From an uncultured Clostridia bacterium (GTDB taxonomy: Bacteria; Bacillota; Clostridia; Monoglobales; Monoglobaceae): 52,920 bases of DNA. A model generated the notes under the pieces. It made no database searches. It saw only the letters and a list, made by a program, of their open reading frames with translations, and had not been told where the DNA came from. The stretch spans positions 1 to 52,920 of the forward strand of contig CANQQJ010000026.1 of NCBI GenBank assembly GCA_947625905.1. Direction: 5' to 3'. Numbering within the stretch: the first letter of the stretch is position 1; every line of letters begins with the position of its first letter. This document shows, in pieces, positions 34,181-41,878 of this stretch. A program made the translations under genes and the position numbers.

Positions 34181-34209
34181 TTGACAAACACCTCTACTTA
34201 TTGTAGAAT
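34181..34209 (+). promoter_or_regulatory. Promoter of the BlaI/M56 operon
   Basis: A perfect -35 TTGACA (34181-34186), a 17-base spacer and -10 TAGAAT (34204-34209) place the start of transcription near 34216. Two BlaI-type operators overlap it. Confidence 0.85.
34193..34207. promoter_or_regulatory. BlaI-type operator 1
   Basis: TCTAC-TTATT-GTAGA is a perfect 5-bp inverted repeat across the spacer and -10 box. The outer bases match operator 2, located 24 bases downstream, so both fit a BlaI/MecI dimer (core TACA-N3-TGTA). Confidence 0.7.
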
Positions 34210-34216
34210 ATGTTTA

Positions 34217-34231
34217 TCTACACAGTGTAGA
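34217..34231. promoter_or_regulatory. BlaI-type operator 2
   Basis: TCTACA-CAG-TGTAGA is a perfect 6-bp inverted repeat containing the textbook TACA-N3-TGTA BlaI/MecI core. It covers the predicted transcription start, just before AGGAGG (34235-34240). Confidence 0.82.
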
Positions 34232-34251
34232 AGTAGGAGGTATATAAAATT

Positions 34252-34605
34252 ATGAAGATTTCAGAATCGGAAATGGAGATCATGAAAATTATTTGGGACA
34301 AGGGTGAGACGGTGACGACCGCCTGCATCCTCGACAGTCTCAAAACGGAATGGAAACACACCACGGTGCTGACCTTTTTGAAGCGGCTGACCGACAAGGG
34401 CGTGCTGAAATGCGAAAGGCGCGGCAAGACCAACTTTTATTCGCCGCTGATCAGCGAAAGCGAGTACAAAAACGCGCAGACGCGGGAGTTTATGACCGAG
34501 CTTCACTCGGGCTCCGTCAAGAATTTCCTGACCGCGCTGTACGGAGAAAAACGACCCACAAAAGACGAGCTTGACGAGATAAAAGAGTGGTTCGAGGGGG
34601 TGTAG
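34252..34605 (+). CDS. BlaI/MecI/CopY-family repressor
   Basis: The protein has 117 residues. An N-terminal winged helix (about 1-75) carries ISESEMEIMKIIWDKGE, TVLTFLKRLTDKGVL and the basic wing RRGKTNFYSPL. The C-terminal dimerisation helices (about 80-117) end in ELDEIKEWFEGV. In known systems the repressor is cleaved after the partner membrane metallopeptidase senses a signal. AGGAGG lies 11 bases before the ATG. It is followed after 3 bases by the M56 gene, and both operators in its promoter indicate autoregulation. Confidence 0.95.
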   Translation: MKISESEMEIMKIIWDKGETVTTACILDSLKTEWKHTTVLTFLKRLTDKGVLKCERRGKTNFYSPLISESEYKNAQTREFMTELHSGSVKNFLTALYGEKRPTKDELDEIKEWFEGV

Positions 34606-34608
34606 CTT

Positions 34609-36252
34609 ATGACGGCTTTGCTTCACAATATTCTGATATGCACTGTCAGCGGAAGCATTATGTTCGGTTTGGGCACTCTTTTTAATTTAAGTTTCAGCAA
34701 GCGCAGCATGTCGCGGTGGTATTACGGGATAATTATTCTATCCCTAATAATGCTGCTGGTGCCGCCTGAGTTCGGCGGCTCGCTGCCGAAGCTCATAAAT
34801 ATCAGTCTGCCGGCAGAGACCGCTGCCGCGCCCGCGCCGATAAGCGGAGCAGCGGAAGGCGCGGCAAGATCGGGCTCTTCGCTCATTCAAATAATATTCA
34901 CGGTCTGGGCGGTCATAGCCTCGGCTCTGGCGGTTCGGAACATCGTGCTCTACATAAGGGCGAGCCGAACCATAAAGCGCATATCGCGGCCATGCGATAA
35001 CGCTGAGACGCTGCGAATATGCGAAAAGCTGCGCAAGGAACTCGGGGTCCGCAGTCGCGTTCGGGTCATGGTGAGCGGCGAGACGGCCTCGCCTCTGCTT
35101 TTCGGAATCTTAAGGCCCCGAATAATAATTCCCGACCGCGGCTTTGACGCCGAGAGCCTGAGGCTGATATTCGCCCATGAGCTGACCCACCTCAGGCACC
35201 GCGACCTTTTGGTAAAGCTGCTGGGAATAGCGGCGGGCTGCGTGCATTGGTTCAATCCGCTGATCTACCCTCTGCGCAGATCGCTTAACACGGTGTGCGA
35301 ACTGTGCTGCGACGAGTCGGTGCTCAAAAAGCTCAGGCTTGCCGACAACAAGGATTACGGAAGGCTGATAATCTCGGTCGTCGAGGACGGCGGCGCGGGC
35401 TACGCGGCCTACTCCACCTCTATGGCGTCGGCCAAGAGCAGCATGAAAAAGCGGCTGTCACGCATAGCGCGCTTTAAGGAGATAACGGGCGCGCTCAAGA
35501 TGATAAGCGTTTTGACCGCCGCGGCTCTGGCGGTGTGCAGCATGACGGCGTTCGGCTTCACACGGGCGGCGGAAGTCGTGCCCGAGGAGATCTCGTCGGT
35601 GTTCAGACCGCAAGGCGGCGGCACGGTCGTCAGCAGATTTTCGGCGGCTATGCGCGAAACGCCCGCTCCGACCCAGACCGAAACACCGTCGCCCGAACTC
35701 ACCGCGGGCGAAACGGAGAACGAGGCGCGGCTCCCAAACGGGCCCGAATACGCGCCGGACGATCAGCCTGTCTATGATTTGACGGGCGGGAGCGCGGAGA
35801 TCATATCCGAAGAAAACACAGAACCGCAATATGCCGAGCCCGAGACGGAGCCCGAGTATAGCGAGCCCGAAGCACAAACCGTTGTCGCGCCCGCGGTCAT
35901 CGCTCCGCCGAGCGCGCCCACCGAGGCGCCAAAAGCGGCCGAAACCGTCAAAGTTCCGGGCGTGTCGTCATACGTGATAAACCTCGAGTATGACGATTCG
36001 GGTAAAGCCGCGTCGCCGATACTTGAGGCGGCAAGCACGACAAAGCTGAGCTTTAATCTGACAAACATGATAAGCGGAGTTGAGATTTACGCGTGCGGAA
36101 AAAACGGCGAAAACGCGCGTAAAGTCTACGAAAGCGCGGACGGCTCCATAACGTCGTTCACGCTGCCCGTGACCGAGGGCGAGTGCTGCTTCGCGGTGTT
36201 CACCCGGCACGACCGCGCCCCCGGCCCGACAAACACGCTGATCATCAATTGA
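34609..36252 (+). CDS. M56 (BlaR1/MecR1-like) membrane metallopeptidase with an unusual sensor domain
   Basis: The protein has 547 residues. N-terminal membrane segments (about 5-130) precede a cytoplasmic zinc-peptidase domain with HELTH at 190-194 (H190, E191, H194) and the later ELCCDESVLKKL motif. Another membrane segment (near 298-320) is followed by a long Pro/Glu/Thr-rich extracellular linker (about 330-440). The C-terminal 105 residues (PILEAAST, YACGKNGENARKVYES, TEGECCFAVF) are not the penicillin-binding domain of BlaR1, since STYK and SxN motifs are absent. They are clearly related to the secreted protein encoded at 36738-37112. The signal sensed is therefore probably not a beta-lactam. 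It is translationally linked to the BlaI gene. Confidence 0.88.
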   Translation: MTALLHNILICTVSGSIMFGLGTLFNLSFSKRSMSRWYYGIIILSLIMLLVPPEFGGSLPKLINISLPAETAAAPAPISGAAEGAARSGSSLIQIIFTVWAVIASALAVRNIVLYIRASRTIKRISRPCDNAETLRICEKLRKELGVRSRVRVMVSGETASPLLFGILRPRIIIPDRGFDAESLRLIFAHELTHLRHRDLLVKLLGIAAGCVHWFNPLIYPLRRSLNTVCELCCDESVLKKLRLADNKDYGRLIISVVEDGGAGYAAYSTSMASAKSSMKKRLSRIARFKEITGALKMISVLTAAALAVCSMTAFGFTRAAEVVPEEISSVFRPQGGGTVVSRFSAAMRETPAPTQTETPSPELTAGETENEARLPNGPEYAPDDQPVYDLTGGSAEIISEENTEPQYAEPETEPEYSEPEAQTVVAPAVIAPPSAPTEAPKAAETVKVPGVSSYVINLEYDDSGKAASPILEAASTTKLSFNLTNMISGVEIYACGKNGENARKVYESADGSITSFTLPVTEGECCFAVFTRHDRAPGPTNTLIIN

Positions 36253-36737
36253 TTCGCGCAGCGCGCGGCGAAGCCCGCAAAACGGGCGGATAATATCCGC
36301 CCCTACGGGTGCCTATGACATATCATATCACCGCAAACGTTCAAACTCCGCCAAACCCGTAGGGGCGGCAATCTGCCGCCCGCTTAGTCCCTAGGTCCTA
36401 TTTCCTAGTCTCTATGTTGGCAGCTCCTCCCGGGAGGAGGCAGAATATAGGCGCCCCTTGGGGAGAGCCGGGACGTCGAGGGCTCATGTCCTCTTGTGTT
36501 AATAATTTGTGGCCTCGTTTATTCCTAAAATCGGAATATTGTAGTGCCACGAACCCGCTCCGCGGCTCCGGCCACAGCCGTCCCCTACGACCACATTGCG
36601 CAAAATGCCGTAGGGGCGGACGACTCGGCCTCCCGCCATTAAACCGAGCGCGGGAAATACGCGAACGATTCTTGCCAAACTGTCTCCGCGTATTCGCTAT
36701 TCGCTATTCGCTAATCTCTATGTTGGAAGGATTATAT
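36253..36737. repeat. Intergenic repeat array 1
   Basis: There is no gene here. It begins with GC-rich hairpins (GGGCGGATA-A-TATCCGCCC near 36287-36305, and GGCGGCA-ATC-TGCCGCC near 36364-36380). A block of 243 bases (36385-36627) follows that is repeated at 38876-39118 with one visible difference. The block contains the palindrome CCTCCTCCCGGGAGGAGG, a CGCCCCTTGGGGAG hairpin and the core TGTGGCCTCGTTTA...CGAACCCGCTCCGCGGCTCC. It ends with TATTCGCTATTCGCTAATC boxes leading into the ribosome-binding site of the next gene. Confidence 0.85.
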
Positions 36738-37112
36738 ATGAAAATTAAAATATTAAAAAAATTATGCGCCGCATTGCTTGCGGCAGCGGCCGCGCTTGCC
36801 TCAATGACGGCGGCGGCCGAAACGGTCACACTGCCCGCCAAGTCTGTGTATGTCGTGACATGCGCCGAGGACGGCGCAACGCCGATACTTGAAATGAGCG
36901 AAAGCAAAAGCCTTTCGGTCACATCGGTAAATCTTATAAACTCGCTGCAAATTTTCAGATGCGGAAAAAACGGAGAAGACTCCGAACCCGTCTATGAAAG
37001 CGGCGGCGATATCCGCGGGTCGTTCAAGATGAGCGTCAGGCGCGGCGAATGTTATTACTTTAAGATAGGATGCGTCGGAGGCATCGAAAATGAAAAACTT
37101 ATCATAAAATAG
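36738..37112 (+). CDS. Small secreted protein, paralogue of the M56 sensor domain
   Basis: The protein has 124 residues. The ATG at 36738 follows GGAAGG by 7 bases. Longer upstream frames run through repeat DNA and are rejected. The signal peptide is residues 1-27 (ALASMTAAAE). The mature part aligns along its length with the last 105 residues of the M56 protein: ETVTLPAKSVYVV against ETVKVPGVSSYVI, then PILEMSES against PILEAAST, CGKNGEDSEPVYES against CGKNGENARKVYES, and RRGECYYF against TEGECCFA. It could bind the same ligand outside the cell or contact the sensor. The function is unknown and I know no named family. Confidence 0.78.
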   Translation: MKIKILKKLCAALLAAAAALASMTAAAETVTLPAKSVYVVTCAEDGATPILEMSESKSLSVTSVNLINSLQIFRCGKNGEDSEPVYESGGDIRGSFKMSVRRGECYYFKIGCVGGIENEKLIIK

Positions 37113-37126
37113 GAGGACGGATTATT

Positions 37127-38818
37127 ATGAAAAAACTTAAAAAAATATTATCGGCTGTTTTATCTGCGGCGGTGGCATTGACCGCGGTCTCGGGGCTCAC
37201 GGCCTCGGCGGAGGGAAGCGTCACCGGTGCGCGGCTCAGGGAACTTGCGGAGAGCGACACTCTTGACAAAAACCCGTACGCGGCCGAGATTTTGGAACAG
37301 ACCTACACGGTGCACGGCGCCGACGTGCTTGGCTTTAGCGGCAGGATCGGCGACATTATCGACCCGAAAAAGGCCTTTGCCGCTTACGGCGACGCGTTCG
37401 ATATTACCAAGTTTTTTGAAGCCGACAACGGCGGCTCTAAAAATTTTGACGAGGCTATCGCGGCACAGCGGCTTTCATTCATCGGCAATACATCCGATAT
37501 TTCAACGGAATACTACGCCCGAACCGAGCCGACCGTGAACTCGGACGGCGCCAAATCAAACGCTGTCAGCATTTTTGTAAACACTCTTAACGGAAAACTT
37601 TACACCAACCTTAACGCAAACCAATCAATATTTATTGACGACGAAAACTACGAAAAAGCCGCCGAATTGATCAACAGCGGCAATATCGGAACGCCGATCA
37701 AGGCCTATATATTTAATTCAAGCCATGCACTGGGCGTTGAGAGCGACACGGGATGCTATATTATTTCGTTCATGAAATACGATGATCGTTACGCGTCTTA
37801 CCTTGGCAAGGATGACGGCAAAATAGAAGCCGACCGAATTTACACCGTTGATGAATATAACGCCCGAAAAATCGGCGCGGCCGATAACGAGGCAACGGCC
37901 CGCGCGCTTTTGACGCAAAAAATCCACGAGGCTGTGCCCGACATAAAAACCGCAGCCGAGCTTGACGTCGTTCTTGAAAACAACAAAACGGACGGCGACG
38001 ACAGCTTTTCAAGGTACATAGGCACCGAGCCGCAGTACAGCGACGTCACGGCAGATCAGGCGGCGGTCACGAACCAAATGAGCGACCTCGGCGTTATCAC
38101 AGGCGAAAACGGTTTGTTCAGACCCGACGACAATGTTACGCGCGCGGAGACCGCGGCCATGCTTTGCAGGCTGTTTGAGATCGAGCCCTCCGAGACAGCC
38201 GATTTTCCCGACGTGCCCACATCCCACTGGGCTGCGGGCTATATCGGAGCCTTGGCAAGCGAAGGCGTCATCAACGGATTTGAGGACGGGACCTTCCGCC
38301 CAAGCGACAGCGTGACTTATGAACAGGCAGTCAAGATGACCGAAAACCTGCTGGGCTTAACCTTTGAAAGCGATATATGGATGTACGGCGAATATCCCGT
38401 GGGAAATTTGGCCACCGCCTCTCAGCTCGGTCTGACCGACGACCTCGGCAGCTTCGACTCTGGAAGCGCCGCGTCAAGAATAGACATGGCCTGCATCCTG
38501 AGCCGCGCTTTGGATTCGGACATAATAACCAATTGCTGTTATCTGGACGAGCTCAACAACGAGATCGGGTTTTATTCATTAAACGACATCAGCCTGAGCA
38601 GTTTCAAAAACGGCGGCAAACTGACCGGCAAATGGCAGAGAAGCGATGAGGAAAAACAAAAATACGCGGACGAGATCGGAAAAGAATATATCGAAAAATG
38701 CGGCGGCGTGATCGACGAATGGAACGAAAAAACCGGCAGCGCCATGAGCAAGGAGATAACCCTCAGAAAAAACTGCACCCTCAAAAACGCCAACCCGGTC
38801 CCGAGGATAACAACGTAG
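37127..38818 (+). CDS. Secreted SLH-domain protein, paralogue 1 of 3
   Basis: The protein has 563 residues. The signal peptide (residues 1-28, ending TASAEG) is followed by an N-terminal domain of unknown fold (about 30-300, starting VTGARLRELAES). A conserved bridge SFSRYIGTEPQYSDVTADQA leads to SLH motifs (about 315-470), including NGLFRPDDNVTRAETAAMLC and FPDVPTSHWAAGYIGALASEG. The C-terminus ends PVPRITT. SLH domains attach to secondary wall polymers, so the N-terminal domain would be displayed on the surface. It starts 14 bases after the small sensor-like gene with GGAGG upstream and is likely in the same transcript. It shares signal peptide, bridge and tail with the next two genes. Confidence 0.85.
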   Translation: MKKLKKILSAVLSAAVALTAVSGLTASAEGSVTGARLRELAESDTLDKNPYAAEILEQTYTVHGADVLGFSGRIGDIIDPKKAFAAYGDAFDITKFFEADNGGSKNFDEAIAAQRLSFIGNTSDISTEYYARTEPTVNSDGAKSNAVSIFVNTLNGKLYTNLNANQSIFIDDENYEKAAELINSGNIGTPIKAYIFNSSHALGVESDTGCYIISFMKYDDRYASYLGKDDGKIEADRIYTVDEYNARKIGAADNEATARALLTQKIHEAVPDIKTAAELDVVLENNKTDGDDSFSRYIGTEPQYSDVTADQAAVTNQMSDLGVITGENGLFRPDDNVTRAETAAMLCRLFEIEPSETADFPDVPTSHWAAGYIGALASEGVINGFEDGTFRPSDSVTYEQAVKMTENLLGLTFESDIWMYGEYPVGNLATASQLGLTDDLGSFDSGSAASRIDMACILSRALDSDIITNCCYLDELNNEIGFYSLNDISLSSFKNGGKLTGKWQRSDEEKQKYADEIGKEYIEKCGGVIDEWNEKTGSAMSKEITLRKNCTLKNANPVPRITT

Positions 38819-39418
38819 GTACTGGGGAACCCCTCTCAGTCAGCTTCGCTGACAGCTCTCCCCAAGGGGCGAGCCTAGTCCCTAGGTCCTATTTCCTAGT
38901 CTCTATGTTGGCAGCTCCTCCCGGGAGGAGGCAGAATATAGGCGCCCCTTGGGGAGAGCCGGGACGTCGAGGGCTCATGTCCTCTTGTGTTAATAATTTG
39001 TGGCCTCGTTTATTCCTAAAATCGGAATATTGTAGTGCCACGAACCCGCTCCGCGGCTCCGGCCACAGCCGTCCCTTACGACCACATTGCGCAAAATGCC
39101 GTAGGGGCGGACGACTCGCATGTCCTAAATGATTTTATGATGTGTGGCCTCGTTTAATTTTCGTCAATGAAATACTTATATTAAACGAACCCGCTACGCG
39201 GCTCCGGCCGCAGCCTGCCCGTTCTAATCGCTATTTACTAATCGCTAATCACTACGTTGCCACCTCATCCGAGCGCCTTCGGCGCCCACCGTCCCCTCAA
39301 GGGGAAGGCAAATATAGGCTTCCCCTTGAGGGGAAGCTGTCAAGCGGAGCTTGACTGATGAGGTGTCCTATTCACTATTCGCTAATAACTAATCACTATG
39401 TTGAAAGGAATGATTTAT
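38819..39418. repeat. Intergenic repeat array 2
   Basis: There is no gene in these 600 bases. They hold a GTCAGC-TTC-GCTGAC hairpin (38839-38853), the 243-base block shared with array 1 (38876-39118) and a second, related core (39121-39257, GTGGCCTCGTTTAATTTTCG...CGAACCCGCTACGCGGCTCC). A 105-base element (39261-39365) is bounded by CACCTCATC/GATGAGGTG and holds a 16-bp inverted repeat TCCCCTCAAGGGGAAG. TATTCGCTAAT-type boxes follow before the next start. From 38961 to the next gene start the array is nearly identical to 41421-41880, at a constant spacing of 2460 bases. Confidence 0.88.
39261..39365. repeat. Two-armed palindromic element, copy 1
   Basis: The termini CACCTCATC (39261-39269) and GATGAGGTG (39357-39365) are perfect inverted repeats. 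Inside lie a side hairpin GCGCC-TTC-GGCGC, the central 16-bp inverted repeat TCCCCTCAAGGGGAAG/CTTCCCCTTGAGGGGA and a second side hairpin GTCAAGC-GGA-GCTTGAC (39339-39355). In the copy at 41721-41825 the second hairpin reads GTCAGAC-GTA-GTCTGAC, with both arms changed together. Confidence 0.85.
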
Positions 39419-41179
39419 ATGAAAAAAATCAAAAAATTATTATCGACAGCACTGGCCGCAGCGGTGGCATTGGCCGCGGTTTCGGGGCTCACGGTCTCGG
39501 CGGAGGGAAGCGTCACCGGCGCTCGGCTCAGAGAGTTGGCGGAGAGCCGCAGGCTTATCGACAGGCCCGACGCGGAGCAGATACTTGACTGTGAGTATAA
39601 CGAAATGCAACACTCGTTCACACTTGAGGACTTAGACAAGATGGACCCGATCACGCGCGAATATGTCTATGACATCACCGAGGAGCGGCCCGCGCCCATG
39701 AGGTTGGGAGATATGCCGGGCATCGAGACGGCGTTCGGCTGCGGATCTTCGGCGGAGGTCATTGCCGATGGGGTCGCGTCCGGCAAAAGCTTTGACGAGA
39801 TCATGAGCGAGCACGATAATCTGTACTATATCGTCACCGACGAAAAATGTTACACGCTGTTTGATCCGCCCGAAGGCCCGTACAGCGGCGCGATCACCAA
39901 AGTGATAGACGTCAATTATTACGCAGAGGGCGAGAACGGAGAACTCCGCGAAGCCGATAAATCCGAGGGCAGCCTTCGGGTCAACTGCCACGACGCCGGC
40001 CTTTTTGACTTCGGGAACGCGTATGACAAGATAGCCGACGCCCTGACCGACGCGGGCTGCAAGTCGATCGACGGCGCTTGTATCGAACCCGCTAAGGGGA
40101 TAAGCGTTTCCACCGACATCGGATGCCTGTATGTGCCCGTTCGGGACGTGAGCGGAAAAGAGGCCGAGTATATAGGTGAAAACATCGGAAACCTTAACGC
40201 TTTTGAGGCGTACAAAATAGACGACTATGTTAAATTCATGGAGATGCGCGACGAGGAGGCCGCGAAAGCGTCCGCGCTGCTCGGCGAGAAGCTGCGCGCA
40301 AAAATGCCCGGCTCCCTTGACAGCGAAAGCTATAAACTAAATACGACGTTCGGCGAGGCGACCGACTGCTTCTCGCAATACATCGGCACCGAGCCAAAGT
40401 ATTCCGACATAACCGACGGGCAGGCGGCGGTCACCAATCAGCTGACCGATATGGGGATTGTCAACGGCTCAGGCGGAATGTTTTATCCCGACAGCGATGT
40501 GACGCGCGCCGAGGCCGCGGCGATAATTTGCAGACTGCTTAATATCGAGCCGAGCATAACTGACAGATTCACCGATGTTCCCGATGACTGTTGGGCGGCG
40601 GGATATATAGGCGCGCTTTCCAAGATGGACATGATCGACGGAACAAGCGATTCGCAGTTCTCGCCGGAGGAAAGCGTGACATACGAGCAGGCGCTGAAGA
40701 TCATTATAACCATGCTGGGCTACGCGGGAAATCAAACCGACTACTGCGGCGGGTTCCCGACGGGATTTATAAAGCTCGGTCTCGATCTGGGCCTGATCGA
40801 CGACTGCGGCAGCTTTGACTCGGGAACGCCCGTATCCAGGATCCGATTCGCCTGCATGATAAGCCGCGCGCTGGACACAAGGCTTTCGACAACTACTGTC
40901 GGGATCGGCGGCATGGGCGCGCAGATCTACGAGATCGCGGACGCCACGCTTTACGGATATTTAAACGGCGCCGAGCTGAGCGGCAGTCTGCTGCGCGGCA
41001 AGGGCGAAAAAGAGGCGTTCAAAGAGCAAAAGTCCGCCGAGTACGCCGAAAAATGCGGCGATATCATCGACGAGTATAAAGAGATCACGGAGTCGCGCAA
41101 CACACTTGTAAAAGAGATAAACGGCATCTACGTCGCGCCCCTGATAAAAAGCAACCCCATTCCGAGAATAACAACGTAG
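39419..41179 (+). CDS. Secreted SLH-domain protein, paralogue 2 of 3
   Basis: The protein has 586 residues from the ATG at 39419, which has GAAAGGA 9 bases upstream. The signal peptide is nearly identical to paralogue 1 (ALAAVSGLTVSAEGSVTGAR). The N-terminal domain (about 30-310) has diverged strongly and is acidic. The bridge CFSQYIGTEPKYSDITDGQA and SLH motifs (about 325-480: NGSGGMFYPDSDVTRAEAAA, FTDVPDDCWAAGYIGALSKM) are conserved. It ends IPRITT. Divergence only in the displayed domain suggests varied binding targets on a common anchor. It is flanked by repeat arrays on both sides. Confidence 0.85.
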   Translation: MKKIKKLLSTALAAAVALAAVSGLTVSAEGSVTGARLRELAESRRLIDRPDAEQILDCEYNEMQHSFTLEDLDKMDPITREYVYDITEERPAPMRLGDMPGIETAFGCGSSAEVIADGVASGKSFDEIMSEHDNLYYIVTDEKCYTLFDPPEGPYSGAITKVIDVNYYAEGENGELREADKSEGSLRVNCHDAGLFDFGNAYDKIADALTDAGCKSIDGACIEPAKGISVSTDIGCLYVPVRDVSGKEAEYIGENIGNLNAFEAYKIDDYVKFMEMRDEEAAKASALLGEKLRAKMPGSLDSESYKLNTTFGEATDCFSQYIGTEPKYSDITDGQAAVTNQLTDMGIVNGSGGMFYPDSDVTRAEAAAIICRLLNIEPSITDRFTDVPDDCWAAGYIGALSKMDMIDGTSDSQFSPEESVTYEQALKIIITMLGYAGNQTDYCGGFPTGFIKLGLDLGLIDDCGSFDSGTPVSRIRFACMISRALDTRLSTTTVGIGGMGAQIYEIADATLYGYLNGAELSGSLLRGKGEKEAFKEQKSAEYAEKCGDIIDEYKEITESRNTLVKEINGIYVAPLIKSNPIPRITT

Positions 41180-41878
41180 GGACTAGGGAATAGGGACTAG
41201 ACCCACCTCCGTCAGGCTTCGCCTGACACCTCCTCCCGGGAGGAGGCAGAATATAGGCGCCCCCTCGGGGGAGCTGTTGCGGAGCGACTGAGGGGGTGTC
41301 CTAGTCCCTAGATCCTATTTTCTAGTCTCTATGTTGGCACCTCCTCCCGGGAGGAGGCATGGGCGGCAGATTGCCGCTACAGATTTCATCACACCGTAGG
41401 GGCGGATATTATCCGCCCGCGGGACGCCGAGGGCTCATGTCCTCTTGTGTTAATAATTTGTGGCCTCGTTTATTCCTAAAATCGGAATATTGTAGTGCAA
41501 CGAACCCGCTACGCGGCTCCGGCCACAGTCGTCCCCTACGACCATAGTACGCAAAATGCCGTAGGGGCGGACGACTCGCATGTCCTAAATGATTTTATGA
41601 TGTGTGGCCTCGTTTAATTTCCGTCAATGAAATACTTATATTAAACGAACCCGCTACGCGGCTCCGGCCGCAGCCTGCCCGTTCTAATCGCTATTTACTA
41701 ATCGCTAATCACTACGTTGCCACCTCATCCGAGCGCCTTCGGCGCCCACCTTCCCCTCAAGGGGAAGGCAAATATAGGCTTCCCCTTGAGGGGAAGCTGT
41801 CAGACGTAGTCTGACTGATGAGGTGTCCTATTCGCTATTCGCTAATTACTAATCACTACGTTGGAAGGAATGATATAT
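41180..41878. repeat. Intergenic repeat array 3
   Basis: There is no gene in these 700 bases. A full two-armed element (about 41204-41299) has GTCAGGC-TTC-GCCTGAC (41211-41227), CCTCCTCCCGGGAGGAGG and CCCCCTCGGGGG. Next is a TAGTCCCTAG/TCTATGTTGGC box (41301-41338) and another CCTCCTCCCGGGAGGAGG. A GGCGGATA-T-TATCCGCC hairpin (41401-41417) replaces part of the block seen in arrays 1 and 2. The remaining core (41421-41578), the second core (41581-41717) and a second two-armed element (41721-41825) match array 2. The order of boxes shows modular reshuffling. Confidence 0.88.
41721..41825. repeat. Two-armed palindromic element, copy 2
   Basis: It has the same layout as 39261-39365 with CACCTCATC/GATGAGGTG ends and the 16-bp central inverted repeat. 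The variable side hairpin is GTCAGAC-GTA-GTCTGAC (41799-41815). Compared with copy 1 two base pairs have changed on both arms, so pairing is kept. Confidence 0.85.

Noticed and set aside
36414-36737. Upstream extension of the small secreted protein through repeat DNA
   Set aside because: The extension translates repeat boxes that also occur beside other genes, and the signal peptide begins at the ATG at 36738 with a proper ribosome-binding site.
38698-39132. Frame spanning the end of SLH paralogue 1 and the repeat array
   Set aside because: It overlaps a well-supported gene in another frame and then translates repeat DNA shared with 36414-36627.
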